The notes: a model not told the origin generated them from the sequence alone. Counted from the first letter of the stretch, positions 1 through 8,945 are shown. The stretch is DNA of 64,000 bases from Brucella haematophila (GCF_005938105.1 NZ_VCPE01000004.1:341159-405158), one strand, 5' to 3'. Translations and numbers: made by a program.

Positions 1-806
1 CCTTCCTTCGGGATCGAATAGCCGATCTCGACGCCCTGATTGGCCTTTTCGGCGCGATCACGTGCCTGGAAAATGTCACCCGAATAGCCGATGGCCATGC
101 AGATATCGCCATTGGCGAGTGCATTGATATATTCCGACGAGTGGAACTTGCGAATATTCGGGCGGATCTTGAGATAGAGATCCTGCGCCTTCTGCAAGTC
201 GTCCGGCGACGGAGAATTTGGATCAAGGCCGAGATAGTTCAAAGCCGGACGCAGCATTTCGCTGGCAGAATCCAGAAGATAGATGCCGCAATCCTTCAGC
301 TTTGCCGACTTTTCCGGGTCGAACAGCACGTCCCACGAATCGATGGTGTCGGTGCCGAGCGCTTCCTTGATCTTGGCCTTGTTGTAGCCAATGCCCGTCG
401 TACCCCACATATAATTGACCGAGTATTCGTTGACCGGATCGTAGGTTGCGGCGCGGCTCGAAATCTCGTCCCACATATTCTTGAGGTTCGGCAGCTTGTC
501 CTTGTCGAGCTTCAGGAACACGCCAGCGGGAATCTGGCGGCCGAGAAATTCGCCCGACGGAACAACGAGATCGTAGCCGCTGCCACCGGCCAGAAGCTTG
601 GTTTCGAGGATTTCGTTGGAATCATAGACGTCATAGACGACCTTGATGCCGGTTTCCTTGGTGAAATCCTTCAGGATGGAGTCGTCGATATAATCCGACC
701 AGTTGTAGATATTGACCACCCGCTCCTGTGCGCTGGCGGAGAATGTGGCGGCGGCAACAACGCTCGTCACGACGGTGGTGGCCAGAAGGAAGGATTTGAT
801 CCCCAT
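1..806 (-). CDS. potF: Putrescine/polyamine ABC transporter periplasmic binding protein, C-terminus off the left edge
   Basis: Periplasmic solute-binding protein of the PotF/PotD type, which delivers putrescine or spermidine to an ABC permease. The protein starts MGIKSFLLATTVVTSVVAAA with a Sec signal peptide ending near SASA-QE. The mature part opens VNIYNWSDYID, the usual start of polyamine binders, followed by ETGIKVVYDVYDSNE and later NALANGDICMAIGYSGD. About 268 codons are present and the C-terminal quarter lies outside the window. The gamma-glutamylputrescine genes at 7.5-10.7 kb fit putrescine uptake. The choice between putrescine and spermidine cannot be settled without the missing ligand-pocket residues. 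Confidence 0.88.
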   Translation of the reverse strand, partial: MGIKSFLLATTVVTSVVAAATFSASAQERVVNIYNWSDYIDDSILKDFTKETGIKVVYDVYDSNEILETKLLAGGSGYDLVVPSGEFLGRQIPAGVFLKLDKDKLPNLKNMWDEISSRAATYDPVNEYSVNYMWGTTGIGYNKAKIKEALGTDTIDSWDVLFDPEKSAKLKDCGIYLLDSASEMLRPALNYLGLDPNSPSPDDLQKAQDLYLKIRPNIRKFHSSEYINALANGDICMAIGYSGDIFQARDRAEKANQGVEIGYSIPKE

Positions 807-1154
807 TATTTGCTCCATTCTACACGCTCATTTCCGGTGCAGGTACAGGTTGGATATACTATTCCTTGATTGCACTTTTTTAGATTGCACCGGTTTCGTC
901 AACCGCCTGCGTCGATCACGAACATAAAAAATTGCAACCTGAGCGCCGCTGGAGGGGCGATGAGATTTCGGCTGTGTTGAGCCGAAAATGGTGGGGTTTG
1001 AGAACCGGAGCGGAATGTACTTCAAGCAAAGTCCCGAAAAGTTGCAGACTTTTCGGATAAGACTTGCGTAAAAGGAGCATACGTGAGCACCGGAAGCGAA
1101 AAACCACGCCATTTGCAGGCCATCACAACCGAAATATCGCGCCCCCTCGCGCCA
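807..1154. other. Non-coding gap with palindromic intergenic repeat
   Basis: No credible gene is seen here. The stretch contains two perfect hairpins, 967-986 (TTCGGCT arms around 6 nt) and 1035-1055 (CGAAAAGT arms around 5 nt). These lie inside a longer dispersed-repeat-like segment of about 930-1060. The left part must carry the promoter of the potF-like gene. A run of A residues near 926 is the only other feature. Confidence 0.5.
967..1055. repeat. Palindromic repeat element with two hairpins
   Basis: Two perfect stem-loops occur 48 bases apart: TTCGGCT/AGCCGAA at 967-986 and CGAAAAGT/ACTTTTCG at 1035-1055. The second resembles the hairpin core near 10,746-10,772 (CCCGAAAA...TTTTCGGG). 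This suggests a dispersed intergenic repeat rather than a site specific to these genes. Confidence 0.45.
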
Positions 1155-2567
1155 CTATTGGAAATCGAAGGCAGAAAGCCCCGCCACCATCTCGTCCAGT
1201 CCCAACGGGCGGGTCAAAGGCGGTTCGGCGCGGGTGACGCAGCCTTGCCGTTCGCACAGACGACAAGCCGGGCCAATCTCTGTATTGCCTGCCTTTGCGA
1301 TGGCAGCGCCGTAAACGGTCTCTTCCCCCGCCTCCAGCGCGCAGCCAAGCAGGATAGCAGTGCGGCGCGGGCGCTCGTTGAATGCGCCTTGCGGCCCTTC
1401 CAAAGTGCGCGCGACGGTCAGAAATGCGGTGCCGTCCGGCAGTTCCGTTGGTTCGACCAGCACCTGGCCTGCCTGCGCGAAAGCCGCATAGACCGGCAGC
1501 TTCGGGCACTGCCCGCCAAACCGTGTCGGAAAGCCCTCGGCACCTGCGACGCGCAACCGGTTACCGGCATGGTCGATTTCCATCACAAAGAACGGCAGAG
1601 CACTCGCCCCCTGCCGCTGCAAGGTGGTGAGACGGCTCGCCGCCTGCTGGAACGAGACCCCGAACCGCGAGCGCAGCGCATCGACATCATAGCGCATCCG
1701 CACCGCGGCATCACGAAACTGGCGATAGGGCATCATCAACGCCTGCGCGGCATAGCGCGCCAGCTCGAACCGGGCGATACGCTTTGCTTCACCGGACGAT
1801 AGTTTCAGCCCTTCCGTCTCCGCGCCGATCACCACCTGCATGCGGATGAGCGCCGCTTCCATGGCGATCTCCTGCAACTGATCAAAGGGCGATAGACGTT
1901 CCGAAATGAACAGGCGCTGCGAATGGCGATCATAGCGCCTGCGCCAGTTGGGCATGGTCGCGACCGGCAATGTGCGCACCGTGATACCATGCTCGCGCCG
2001 CAGCCATTCCTTCAAGGCTGCCGACAGATCGCCATCCGGTTTCAACAGCGCGAAAAAGCTCTCTGCTTCTTCTTCGATACGCGGATAGTGATTGGGACGT
2101 CGCGCCATCACATCGCGCACTTCATCCAGCGGCAGCCGTGTGGCGGAAAGCTGCGCCGCACTTCCCTCATGCGACAGCAATTGCGACAGATCAGACAGGC
2201 GCTGCTGCTGCTCGCGATAGGCCCGGTAGAGCTTCATGATTCCGACGGCGGCGTTGGGGGCCGCCTCGCCGATTTCGACCAGTTCCTGATCGCCCGGCAA
2301 CTCGCCGGTCAAAAGCGGATCGGAAAACACTTCCTTCAATCCGGTGATCGTCGCGCCACTTTCGGCCTGCAAACTATCGAGGTCGAGCTTGTAAACACTG
2401 GCGAGCCGCAACAACAACTGCACCGTCAAGGGCCGCTGGTTGCGCTCAATCAGATTGAGATAGGACGGCGAAATGCCAAGCGCCTCGGCCATGGCCGTCT
2501 GCGTCAGGGACCGCTCGTTGCGAATGCGCCTGATGCGCGGCCCGGCAAAAATCTTGCGTTCGCTCAA
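1155..2567 (-). CDS. XRE-family regulator with ImmA/IrrE-like and ScfR/RamB-type C-terminal domain
   Basis: A 470-residue regulator. Residues about 10-65 form an XRE helix-turn-helix (RRIRNERSLTQTAMAEALGIS, then PSYLNLIERNQRPLT). A long middle and C-terminal part is typical of the ScfR/RamB family (short-chain fatty-acyl-CoA-responsive or glyoxylate-bypass regulators), including a degenerate ImmA/IrrE-like stretch and a Cys-containing C-terminus (ACRLCERQGCVTRAEPPLTRP). I chose a TTG start at 2567 because GGAGG lies 6 nt upstream. The next upstream ATG, at 2609, would add 14 residues without a good ribosome-binding site. The gene is divergent from aceA, matching the role of RamB and ScfR in controlling isocitrate lyase. 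The effector is not visible in the sequence. Confidence 0.85.
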   Translation of the reverse strand: MSERKIFAGPRIRRIRNERSLTQTAMAEALGISPSYLNLIERNQRPLTVQLLLRLASVYKLDLDSLQAESGATITGLKEVFSDPLLTGELPGDQELVEIGEAAPNAAVGIMKLYRAYREQQQRLSDLSQLLSHEGSAAQLSATRLPLDEVRDVMARRPNHYPRIEEEAESFFALLKPDGDLSAALKEWLRREHGITVRTLPVATMPNWRRRYDRHSQRLFISERLSPFDQLQEIAMEAALIRMQVVIGAETEGLKLSSGEAKRIARFELARYAAQALMMPYRQFRDAAVRMRYDVDALRSRFGVSFQQAASRLTTLQRQGASALPFFVMEIDHAGNRLRVAGAEGFPTRFGGQCPKLPVYAAFAQAGQVLVEPTELPDGTAFLTVARTLEGPQGAFNERPRRTAILLGCALEAGEETVYGAAIAKAGNTEIGPACRLCERQGCVTRAEPPLTRPLGLDEMVAGLSAFDFQ

Positions 2568-2573
2568 CTCTGT

Positions 2574-2579
2574 CCTCCC
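2574..2579 (-). promoter_or_regulatory. Ribosome-binding site that decides a TTG start
   Basis: Read on the minus strand, GGGAGG is followed 6 nt later by TTG at 2567-2565. This strong site supports the non-ATG start of the RamB-like regulator. Confidence 0.6.
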
Positions 2580-2622
2580 AAACCCGCAATGGTGATTTTT
2601 ACAATTCATGACAAAATAGCTG

Positions 2623-2637
2623 CAAAGTCAGACTTTG
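2623..2637. promoter_or_regulatory. Candidate operator between the RamB-like gene and aceA
   Basis: A perfect 7+1+7 palindrome, CAAAGTC-A-GACTTTG, sits about 56 bases upstream of the regulator start and 180 bases upstream of aceA. RamB of corynebacteria binds sites containing AAAGT and GCAAA elements, and the preceding bases here give TGCAAAGT. Control by the adjacent regulator is inferred from position and similarity. Confidence 0.5.
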
Positions 2638-2816
2638 ACAATCTTTACAAATTTACAGAGTGCCTTCGTCAAATATCCGACAGCTTAACTTCAATTCTCT
2701 GGCGCTTTTGGCGCTTTTTCTAGCCACCCATCCAATGCGAATGTAAATTCAGTCACAGAAAGAGCAGCGACTAACCGCTCTTCGTGAACCAGTGATAAGT
2801 GTGAGGAGACACCGAA

Positions 2817-4106
<1,290 letters not shown>

Positions 4107-4137
4107 CAGTCAGTAATCAAACAGGAGGAACAGTTCC

Positions 4138-4374
4138 ATGAATTCGCCAGCACGCGTCAAGGAAAGAGCAGAAGAACAATCGTCGAGCATGTCCACGGAT
4201 CAGCAGACCGTTATCCGTATGCTCGCCAACGATCTGCATCGCCTCAACTACACCGTCATGAAGGCGGTCGAGGCAGGCGTTTCGGTGGAACTGGTCCGCT
4301 CCGCCCGGCATCATGGTGGCGACGGCAACTGGGGTGATCTTCTGATCCCAGTCATCGTCACCCACGACAAATGA
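4138..4374 (+). CDS. Small hypothetical protein with GGDG-IPVIV tail, downstream of aceA
   Basis: A 78-residue protein of unknown function. Residues 20-60 (MLANDLHRLNYTVMKAVEAG) look helical, and the C-terminus is HHGGDGNWGDLLIPVIVTHDK-like. An AGGAGGA ribosome-binding site lies 7 nt before ATG 4138, and the gene follows aceA by 31 nt, so co-transcription is likely. The last 57 bases of the gene are duplicated almost exactly 125 bases downstream. I do not recognise the function. The length and strong ribosome-binding site make it a likely real gene. Confidence 0.75.
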   Translation: MNSPARVKERAEEQSSSMSTDQQTVIRMLANDLHRLNYTVMKAVEAGVSVELVRSARHHGGDGNWGDLLIPVIVTHDK

Positions 4375-4552
4375 TCACGACCCTGACAATTGCCGTCGCC
4401 ACCATGTTCATTCATTTTGTGTGCCTTCGGCAACACGGGAATGGCGACGGCAACTGGGGCGATCTTCTGATCCCGGTTATCGTCACCCACGACAAATGAT
4501 GACGATCCTGACTATCGCCGTCGCCACCATGCTTTTTGATCTTGCCGGTGGC
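4315..4552 (+). repeat. Tandem repeat with alternating inverted arms behind aceA
   Basis: A unit running from GGTGGCGACGGCAA to TTGCCGTCGCCACC (4315-4403) is repeated with few mismatches at about 4442-4528, and a third left arm starts at 4547. Each unit is bounded by inverted arms: 14 bp perfect in the first and 10 bp in the second. The transcript could therefore fold into a large stem around each coding tail. The offsets are 125 and 107 bases. Confidence 0.75.
4404..4499 (+). CDS. Possible 31-aa micropeptide, duplicate of the GGDG-IPVIV tail
   Basis: ATG 4404 opens a 31-codon frame that begins MFIHFVCLRQHGN and ends in the same GDGNWGDLLIPVIVTHDK tail as the 78-aa protein upstream. The start codon lies directly after a GCCGTCGCCACC arm, 29 nt after the upstream stop. 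No clear Shine-Dalgarno is present, so translation is uncertain. Nearly all base changes between the two tail copies are silent, which suggests the frame is, or was, under coding selection. Confidence 0.35.
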   Translation: MFIHFVCLRQHGNGDGNWGDLLIPVIVTHDK

Positions 4553-4597
4553 GACGGCAGAAAGCCTATCCCGGTCATTGTTTTCAAAAGCCACTGA
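4529..4597 (+). CDS. Possible 22-aa micropeptide, degenerate third GGDG-IPVIV tail
   Basis: ATG 4529 opens a 22-codon frame, MLFDLAGGDGRKPIPVIVFK followed by SH and stop. It keeps GGDG and IPVIV but lacks NWGDL. Its ATG sits in the same GCCGTCGCCACCATG context, again exactly 29 nt after the preceding stop. No Shine-Dalgarno is seen. It could be a decayed repeat unit rather than a gene. Confidence 0.25.
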   Translation: MLFDLAGGDGRKPIPVIVFKSH

Positions 4598-4636
4598 CCG
4601 GCCAGACCACCAATGCCTTTCTCACCTTCACTCCGT

Positions 4637-4668
4637 CCCCGGCTGCCCCTCCAGCCGGGGATTTTTTT
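4637..4668 (+). terminator. Intrinsic terminator of the aceA transcript
   Basis: CCCCGGCTG (4637-4645) pairs perfectly with CAGCCGGGG (4652-4660) around a 6-nt loop, followed by seven T residues. It closes the aceA-small ORF unit. Confidence 0.85.
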
Positions 4669-4823
4669 ATCAGTTCGACGCACTGCGTGCCGGTTTCATA
4701 AATTTCTGTATTTTGCAAAAATTTCATAATTGTGAGTATAAATTTAATTCAACATTGGATATCGAAGTATATATTAATCCATGTTTTTAATAAAAATGTA
4801 AAACGTTTGAAACGGAGAAGACA

Positions 4824-5006
4824 ATGAGGAACTATTTGCTCTTTCTGTATATTATATCAAGCGCAATAATTATTTCCGCAAATCATTCAATGGCTCAGGA
4901 AACTTCTACAACGGTGTATAAAGACCAAGCGACACGCGGCCTCGTCGACGACATCGAGTGCTTTTATAAGAAGGGATTCTTCGACCCCGAGTGCTGGAAA
5001 TCATAA
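4824..5006 (+). CDS. Small exported peptide with two C-terminal cysteines (1)
   Basis: A 60-residue peptide with a hydrophobic Sec signal (LLFLYIISSAIIISA) and a probable cleavage site near SMA-QE. The mature part of about 36 residues ends IECFYKKGFFDPECWKS, with Cys46 and Cys57 able to form one disulfide loop. GGAGA lies before ATG 4824. The surrounding DNA is much richer in A+T than the flanks. No family is recognised. Two further short signal-peptide genes with the same Cys-loop-Cys ending follow at 5,089 and 5,622. Confidence 0.6.
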   Translation: MRNYLLFLYIISSAIIISANHSMAQETSTTVYKDQATRGLVDDIECFYKKGFFDPECWKS

Positions 5007-5021
5007 CCATCGACTACCGGA

Positions 5022-5045
5022 AAAGCCCCTTAGATGGGGTTTTTC
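5022..5045 (+). terminator. Probable terminator after the first small exported peptide
   Basis: AAAAGCCCC, a six-base loop and GGGGTTTTT form a short stem followed by T residues, 16 nt after the stop codon of the 60-aa peptide gene. Confidence 0.55.
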
Positions 5046-5088
5046 TGTTTCATCGGCGTAGAGACCTTCTAAACACAAGGATAGTCAC

Positions 5089-5280
5089 ATGAATTTCCTC
5101 CTCATATTTATCGCTACAGTGCTTATCCCTCTGATATTCGGCTCAGAATATTCTGTTGTTCAAAACGCCAATGCAGGCGCTCTCAGAGATCAACGAATAT
5201 CAGCCTCAGACACTATCGATTTGAAACTTCCAATCTGCGTCATTGATCGGGAACTATGCGCTCCACGCATTTTGCCGTGA
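5089..5280 (+). CDS. Small exported peptide with two C-terminal cysteines (2)
   Basis: A 63-residue peptide with a strongly hydrophobic N-terminus (MNFLLIFIATVLIPLIFG) and a likely signal-peptidase site near ANA-GA. The mature part of about 34 residues ends LPICVIDRELCAPRILP, with Cys50 and Cys57. AAGGA precedes ATG 5089. The sequence is not clearly homologous to its neighbour at 4,824, but the architecture is the same. Function is unknown. Exported bacteriocin-like, signalling or envelope peptides are possible, but none is supported directly. Confidence 0.5.
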   Translation: MNFLLIFIATVLIPLIFGSEYSVVQNANAGALRDQRISASDTIDLKLPICVIDRELCAPRILP

Positions 5281-5621
5281 TGATGAAGCAAGACAGAACC
5301 AAATCAGTCACTCGCCCTCCCGCCATGTGCAAGCCTCCGACTGCGGGCGGCGCTTGTATTTCCCACGACAACCCTCCCGCAGATGTTCTTCACTGGATTC
5401 ACTGCTTGTGCTGTACGACGCTGAAATCCGCGCCCAGCCGGCTTCTGATTGCCAGCATATTCTTCTGGAAAGACACACCAATTTTAATAGATTCTCATGA
5501 ATGTAAAATATCTTACAAAAAAATAATTCGATATTGGGCTATATAGATCGAATATTATCGTGCTTATCTGTAAATGCATCGATGCATATTTACTTTTAAA
5601 ATTAATATTAGGATTTATATT
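5281..5621. other. AT-rich gap with no convincing gene
   Basis: The left half (5281-5500) is GC-richer and can be read as short Cys-containing frames, none with a good start or family resemblance. The right half is strongly A+T-rich and probably holds the promoter of the peptide gene at 5,622. Confidence 0.4.
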
Positions 5622-5795
5622 ATGAAGAAGTATTTAGTATATACCACTCTTGCACTTGCTACCATGGCTGCTTCTGCTGGTCAGTCTTATGCAAATCCCA
5701 TTCACGATGTTCAAAGCCAGCTATCTGCGAACGGCCCGGACAATAGCTTTATTTGCATCGTAACGCCTTTCGGCAAGTGGTGTCCATTTAAGTAA
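5622..5795 (+). CDS. Small exported peptide with two C-terminal cysteines (3)
   Basis: A 57-residue peptide. Its signal peptide MKKYLVYTTLALATMAASAG is followed by a likely cleavage after SYA, leaving about 33 residues ending FICIVTPFGKWCPFK (Cys45 and Cys54). I chose ATG 5622 over the in-frame ATG at 5574 because TTAGGA lies 8 nt upstream and the protein then begins with a normal signal peptide. It is the third member of a row of short exported Cys-loop peptides. Function unknown. Confidence 0.6.
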   Translation: MKKYLVYTTLALATMAASAGQSYANPIHDVQSQLSANGPDNSFICIVTPFGKWCPFK

Positions 5796-5808
5796 GAACC
5801 CAATGATG

Positions 5809-5834
5809 GAAGCTTGGGCATCAGCCCAAGCTTC
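5809..5834. terminator. Bidirectional hairpin between small peptide gene and bestrophin-like gene
   Basis: GAAGCTTGGGC (5809-5819) and GCCCAAGCTTC (5824-5834) form an 11-bp perfect stem with a 4-nt loop, immediately after both convergent stop codons. There is no long T-tract, so it may be a weak terminator or an mRNA 3' stabiliser. Confidence 0.55.
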
Positions 5835-6758
5835 TCACATCAGCAGATAATCGACAGGCTGCGGGAGGTCCGGCAAATTGGCCTCCCCCAGGGCTTCCCG
5901 CAGGTTGATTTCGATCGTATCGGCAATTGCCTCTATCGGCAGATCGTTTGGCAGAACACCGAAAGGCTCTTCCAGTTCATCGCCCAGCGCATCAAGGCCG
6001 AAGAATGTATAGGCCACCAGCGTCGTCGCAAAAGGCGTGCCCCAGCCCAGCATGTCGGCAAAGCCGAACGGGATGAAGAAACAGAACAGATATGCCGTTC
6101 GGTGCAAAAGCAGCGTATAGCCGAAGGGCACAGGGGTGAACCGCAACCGCTCGCACGCCGCCTGTATCTCTGCCAGCGCGCTGACGGAGTTGTCGAGCGT
6201 CTGGAAATCAATCGGCTGGATATCGCCTTTCGCCCGCAGATCGGCCAGCACGCCGCCAAGCTTGCGCAGGATGAAATCGGGTCCGTTGCGGCTTGCGGCC
6301 ATGGCGGCATGTTCATCCGCCGACAGCCATTTATCCCGCTTTACGGCGCTATTGCCCGGACGAAGATGGACAACCATCGCCTGAGAAAAACCTATGCCAT
6401 AATGCAGCAACCGGGCGCGCGCGCCTTCTGCGCCGGGCACCACATCCAGAAACATCGTCTGACGCGCGAGATTGCGTGTCGTATAGACCAGCTTGCCCCA
6501 GATTTTGCGCGCTTCCCACCAGCGGTCGTAGCAGGCATTGTTGCGAAAACCGAGAAAGATCGACAGCGCAATGCCCAGCAAGGCGAAGGGTGTACCATTG
6601 TTGAATGCGGGCACCCAACCCGGAAAGACATGATGCCCGGCGACCACAAGCATCGACAGCAAAAACACTGCGCATATCTGCGGCAGTATGCGCAGCACAA
6701 TGGAGCCTTTGACGATGAAGAAGAGCTGCCACAAGGGCGGGCGCGGGCGAACAATCAT
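5835..6758 (-). CDS. Bestrophin-family (UPF0187/YneE-like) inner membrane channel
   Basis: A 307-residue membrane protein of the bestrophin family, which form pentameric anion or cation channels. Visible landmarks are an N-terminal hydrophobic pair of helices (IVLRILPQICAVFLLSMLVV), the family motif FALLGIALSIFLGFRNNACY followed by DRWWEARKIWG, and a C-terminal hydrophobic stretch (LLLHRTAYLFCFFIPFGFAD). Length and order match bacterial bestrophins. The gene stands alone, convergent with the small peptide gene and closed by a hairpin. Ion selectivity is not predictable here. Confidence 0.9.
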   Translation of the reverse strand: MIVRPRPPLWQLFFIVKGSIVLRILPQICAVFLLSMLVVAGHHVFPGWVPAFNNGTPFALLGIALSIFLGFRNNACYDRWWEARKIWGKLVYTTRNLARQTMFLDVVPGAEGARARLLHYGIGFSQAMVVHLRPGNSAVKRDKWLSADEHAAMAASRNGPDFILRKLGGVLADLRAKGDIQPIDFQTLDNSVSALAEIQAACERLRFTPVPFGYTLLLHRTAYLFCFFIPFGFADMLGWGTPFATTLVAYTFFGLDALGDELEEPFGVLPNDLPIEAIADTIEINLREALGEANLPDLPQPVDYLLM

Positions 6759-6940
6759 AGTATTTCAGTCCAGAAGCAAAGCGAGCCGCAAATAAAGCGG
6801 GAATAAACAGCCTATACACCCTTCTGCCAGCCAATAGCGAGCAGGAAGACCATCACGATCCTGTATTTTCTGCCCGTAGAATGCTGCACTGATCCCGATC
6901 ATCTTGTGTATTCAACACAACCATGATCACGCAGGATAAA

Positions 6941-7360
6941 ATGTCGGTTCAGTCTTTCATTGATAGTATCGCTTCGCAGACCGGCATCGACTCTGCGGTC
7001 GCCGAACGCGTTGCAGGGATCATGTTTTCCGTCGTTCAACACGAAAGACCGGATCTGGCGACACGCCTTTTCGACAAAATTCCAGGCGCGGAAGAACTGG
7101 CCAACGCCAATGACGTCATGGCCAAAAATGCGGAAGGCGGCTTGTTCAGCTGGATCGCCAATGCTGCCGGCAATCTAGCGGGTGAAAGAATCGGCGCCTT
7201 GCTGAAAGGCCTCGCCGCACTGAAGGCGAGCGGCCTGACAATGGAACAGATCAAGCAGGTCGGCTTGCAGGCGCTCAGTCACCTTCGTGAACTGGACACC
7301 CTGCTCGCAGATGAGCTTAAGGCGCATTTTCGCAGTTTGAAGGCACGGTTCGGCCTTTGA
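6941..7360 (+). CDS. DUF2780-like hypothetical protein
   Basis: A soluble protein of 139 residues. The N-terminal part (VQSFIDSIASQTGIDSAVAE, then RVAGIMFSVVQHERPDLATRLFDKIPGAEEL) resembles DUF2780/VcgC-like proteins, with an oligomerising helical repeat and the IPGAEEL motif. The rest is helical and Gly/Ala-rich. An in-frame ATG at 6923 would add six residues; I prefer ATG 6941 because AGGA lies 5 nt before it. Function unknown. Confidence 0.65.
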   Translation: MSVQSFIDSIASQTGIDSAVAERVAGIMFSVVQHERPDLATRLFDKIPGAEELANANDVMAKNAEGGLFSWIANAAGNLAGERIGALLKGLAALKASGLTMEQIKQVGLQALSHLRELDTLLADELKAHFRSLKARFGL

Positions 7361-7484
7361 AAGCAGCACTACACCGCCCAAACTGCGACAGTTTTTGGGC
7401 TCCCAAAAAAGCCTGCTGGCCCCATTTGTCAACCACAGCCGACGCAGCTATCATGCACATATCGAAATCATTTTCTGGTGATGG

Positions 7485-8915
7485 ATGTCTGCTGATACGA
7501 CGGAAAAGAAGGTTACGCGTGCGCCGCGTCGCCGTACGCCTGCCTATGTCAAATCCCTGCGTGGGGTGAAGAACTGGAAGCAGGCAACCGAATGGCTAGC
7601 CTGGCGGGATATCGAAGACATCGAATGCATCACCCCCGATCAAGCGGGGGTTGCGCGCGGCAAAATGATGCCGTCCAAAAAATTCACGTCCAACACATCG
7701 CTGGCACTGCCATCCGCTGTCTTCATGACGACGATTTCCGGCGACTATCCGGAAGACGGCTACGGCTTCCATTATCCGGAAGACGATGGCGATCTGAGAC
7801 TTTTGCCCGACCTTTCCACTCTGTCGGCTGTTCCTTGGGAAAGCGACCCGACGGCGCAGGTGATCTGCGATCTGGTCTATCAGGACGGACGCGCTGTTGA
7901 ATTCACGCCGCGCAATGTGCTGCGCAATGTCGTTGCTGCTTACAACAAGCGTGGCCTGAAGCCGGTCGTAGCGCCGGAAATCGAATTCTATCTGGTGCGC
8001 AAGAACCCCGACCCGGATTATCCGCTGACCCCGCCGGTTGGCCGTTCGGGCCGCGCCATCGGCGGCGGACAGGGCTATTCGATTGCGGGCGTCAACGAGT
8101 TCGATGAACTCATCGATGACATCTACCATTTCTCCGAAGGTCAGGGTCTGGAGATCGACACGCTGATCCACGAAGAAGGCGCCGGTCAGCTGGAAATCAA
8201 CCTGCGCCATGGCGATCCTGTCGAATTGGCCGATCAGGTTTTCCTGTTCAAGCGCACGATCCGCGAGGCGGCGCTCAAACATGACATGTATGCCACCTTC
8301 ATGGCCAAGCCCATTCAGGGCCAGCCGGGTTCGGCGATGCATATCCACCAGTCGATCATCGACAAGAAGACGGGCCGCAACATTTTCACCAATGAGGATG
8401 GCAGCGAGAGCGAGGCCTTCCGCCACTTCATCGGCGGCATGCAGCGCCATGTGCCGAATGCTCTGGTAATGTTTGCGCCCTATGTGAATTCCTATCGTCG
8501 CCTGACGCCGGATGCCTCCGCGCCCGTCAACGTCAAATGGGGCTACGACAACCGCACCACCGCCTTCCGCGTGCCACGCTCCGACCCCAATGCGCGCCGC
8601 GTGGAAAACCGCATCCCCTCCTCCGACGCCAATCCCTATCTGGCGCTGGCGGCTTCGCTTGCCTGCGGTCTGATCGGCCTCGTCAACAAGATTGACGCGG
8701 AACAGCCCGCCACCACCAGCGTCAACACCAAGGAAGTCGAACTGCCGCGCGGCCTGATCGATGCCGTGGAATTGTTCGAAAGGGACGACGAACTGCGCAA
8801 CCTGATCGGCAGTTCCTTCGTCACGACCTATGCCGCCATCAAGCGCGCCGAGTTCGAAACCTTCATGGAAGTCATCAGCCCGTGGGAACGCGAGTTCCTG
8901 TTGCTCAATGTGTAG
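7485..8915 (+). CDS. puuA: Gamma-glutamylputrescine synthetase (glutamine synthetase family)
   Basis: A glutamine-synthetase-fold ligase of 476 residues that joins glutamate to putrescine using ATP, the first step of the Puu putrescine pathway. It has the beta-grasp N-terminal domain (AWRDIEDIECITPDQAGVARG) and catalytic-domain motifs EIEFYLVR, GAGQLEINLRHGDP, MAKPIQGQPGSAMHIHQS and NRIPSSDANPYLALAA. It lacks the adenylylation-site tail of GlnA. A gamma-glutamylputrescine oxidase-like gene follows, and a polyamine-binding protein lies at the window start. Related GS-like enzymes act on other amines, so the exact substrate is an inference. Confidence 0.85.
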   Translation: MSADTTEKKVTRAPRRRTPAYVKSLRGVKNWKQATEWLAWRDIEDIECITPDQAGVARGKMMPSKKFTSNTSLALPSAVFMTTISGDYPEDGYGFHYPEDDGDLRLLPDLSTLSAVPWESDPTAQVICDLVYQDGRAVEFTPRNVLRNVVAAYNKRGLKPVVAPEIEFYLVRKNPDPDYPLTPPVGRSGRAIGGGQGYSIAGVNEFDELIDDIYHFSEGQGLEIDTLIHEEGAGQLEINLRHGDPVELADQVFLFKRTIREAALKHDMYATFMAKPIQGQPGSAMHIHQSIIDKKTGRNIFTNEDGSESEAFRHFIGGMQRHVPNALVMFAPYVNSYRRLTPDASAPVNVKWGYDNRTTAFRVPRSDPNARRVENRIPSSDANPYLALAASLACGLIGLVNKIDAEQPATTSVNTKEVELPRGLIDAVELFERDDELRNLIGSSFVTTYAAIKRAEFETFMEVISPWEREFLLLNV

Positions 8916-8918
8916 GTT

Positions 8919-8945
8919 AGGGGAGTAGGGCAGTAGGGGAGTAGG
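8919..8945 (+). repeat. GGGGAGTAGG short repeat array, left of the four-helix-bundle gene
   Basis: Three imperfect GGGAGTAGG-type units begin just after the puuA stop. A matching array in inverted orientation lies at 9,331-9,365, so the small gene between is bracketed by inverted minisatellite-like arrays. Confidence 0.7.

Noticed and set aside
5256-5546. Cys-rich frame of 96 codons after the second small exported peptide
   Set aside because: It overlaps the preceding gene, lacks a signal peptide and a ribosome-binding site, and changes composition midway.
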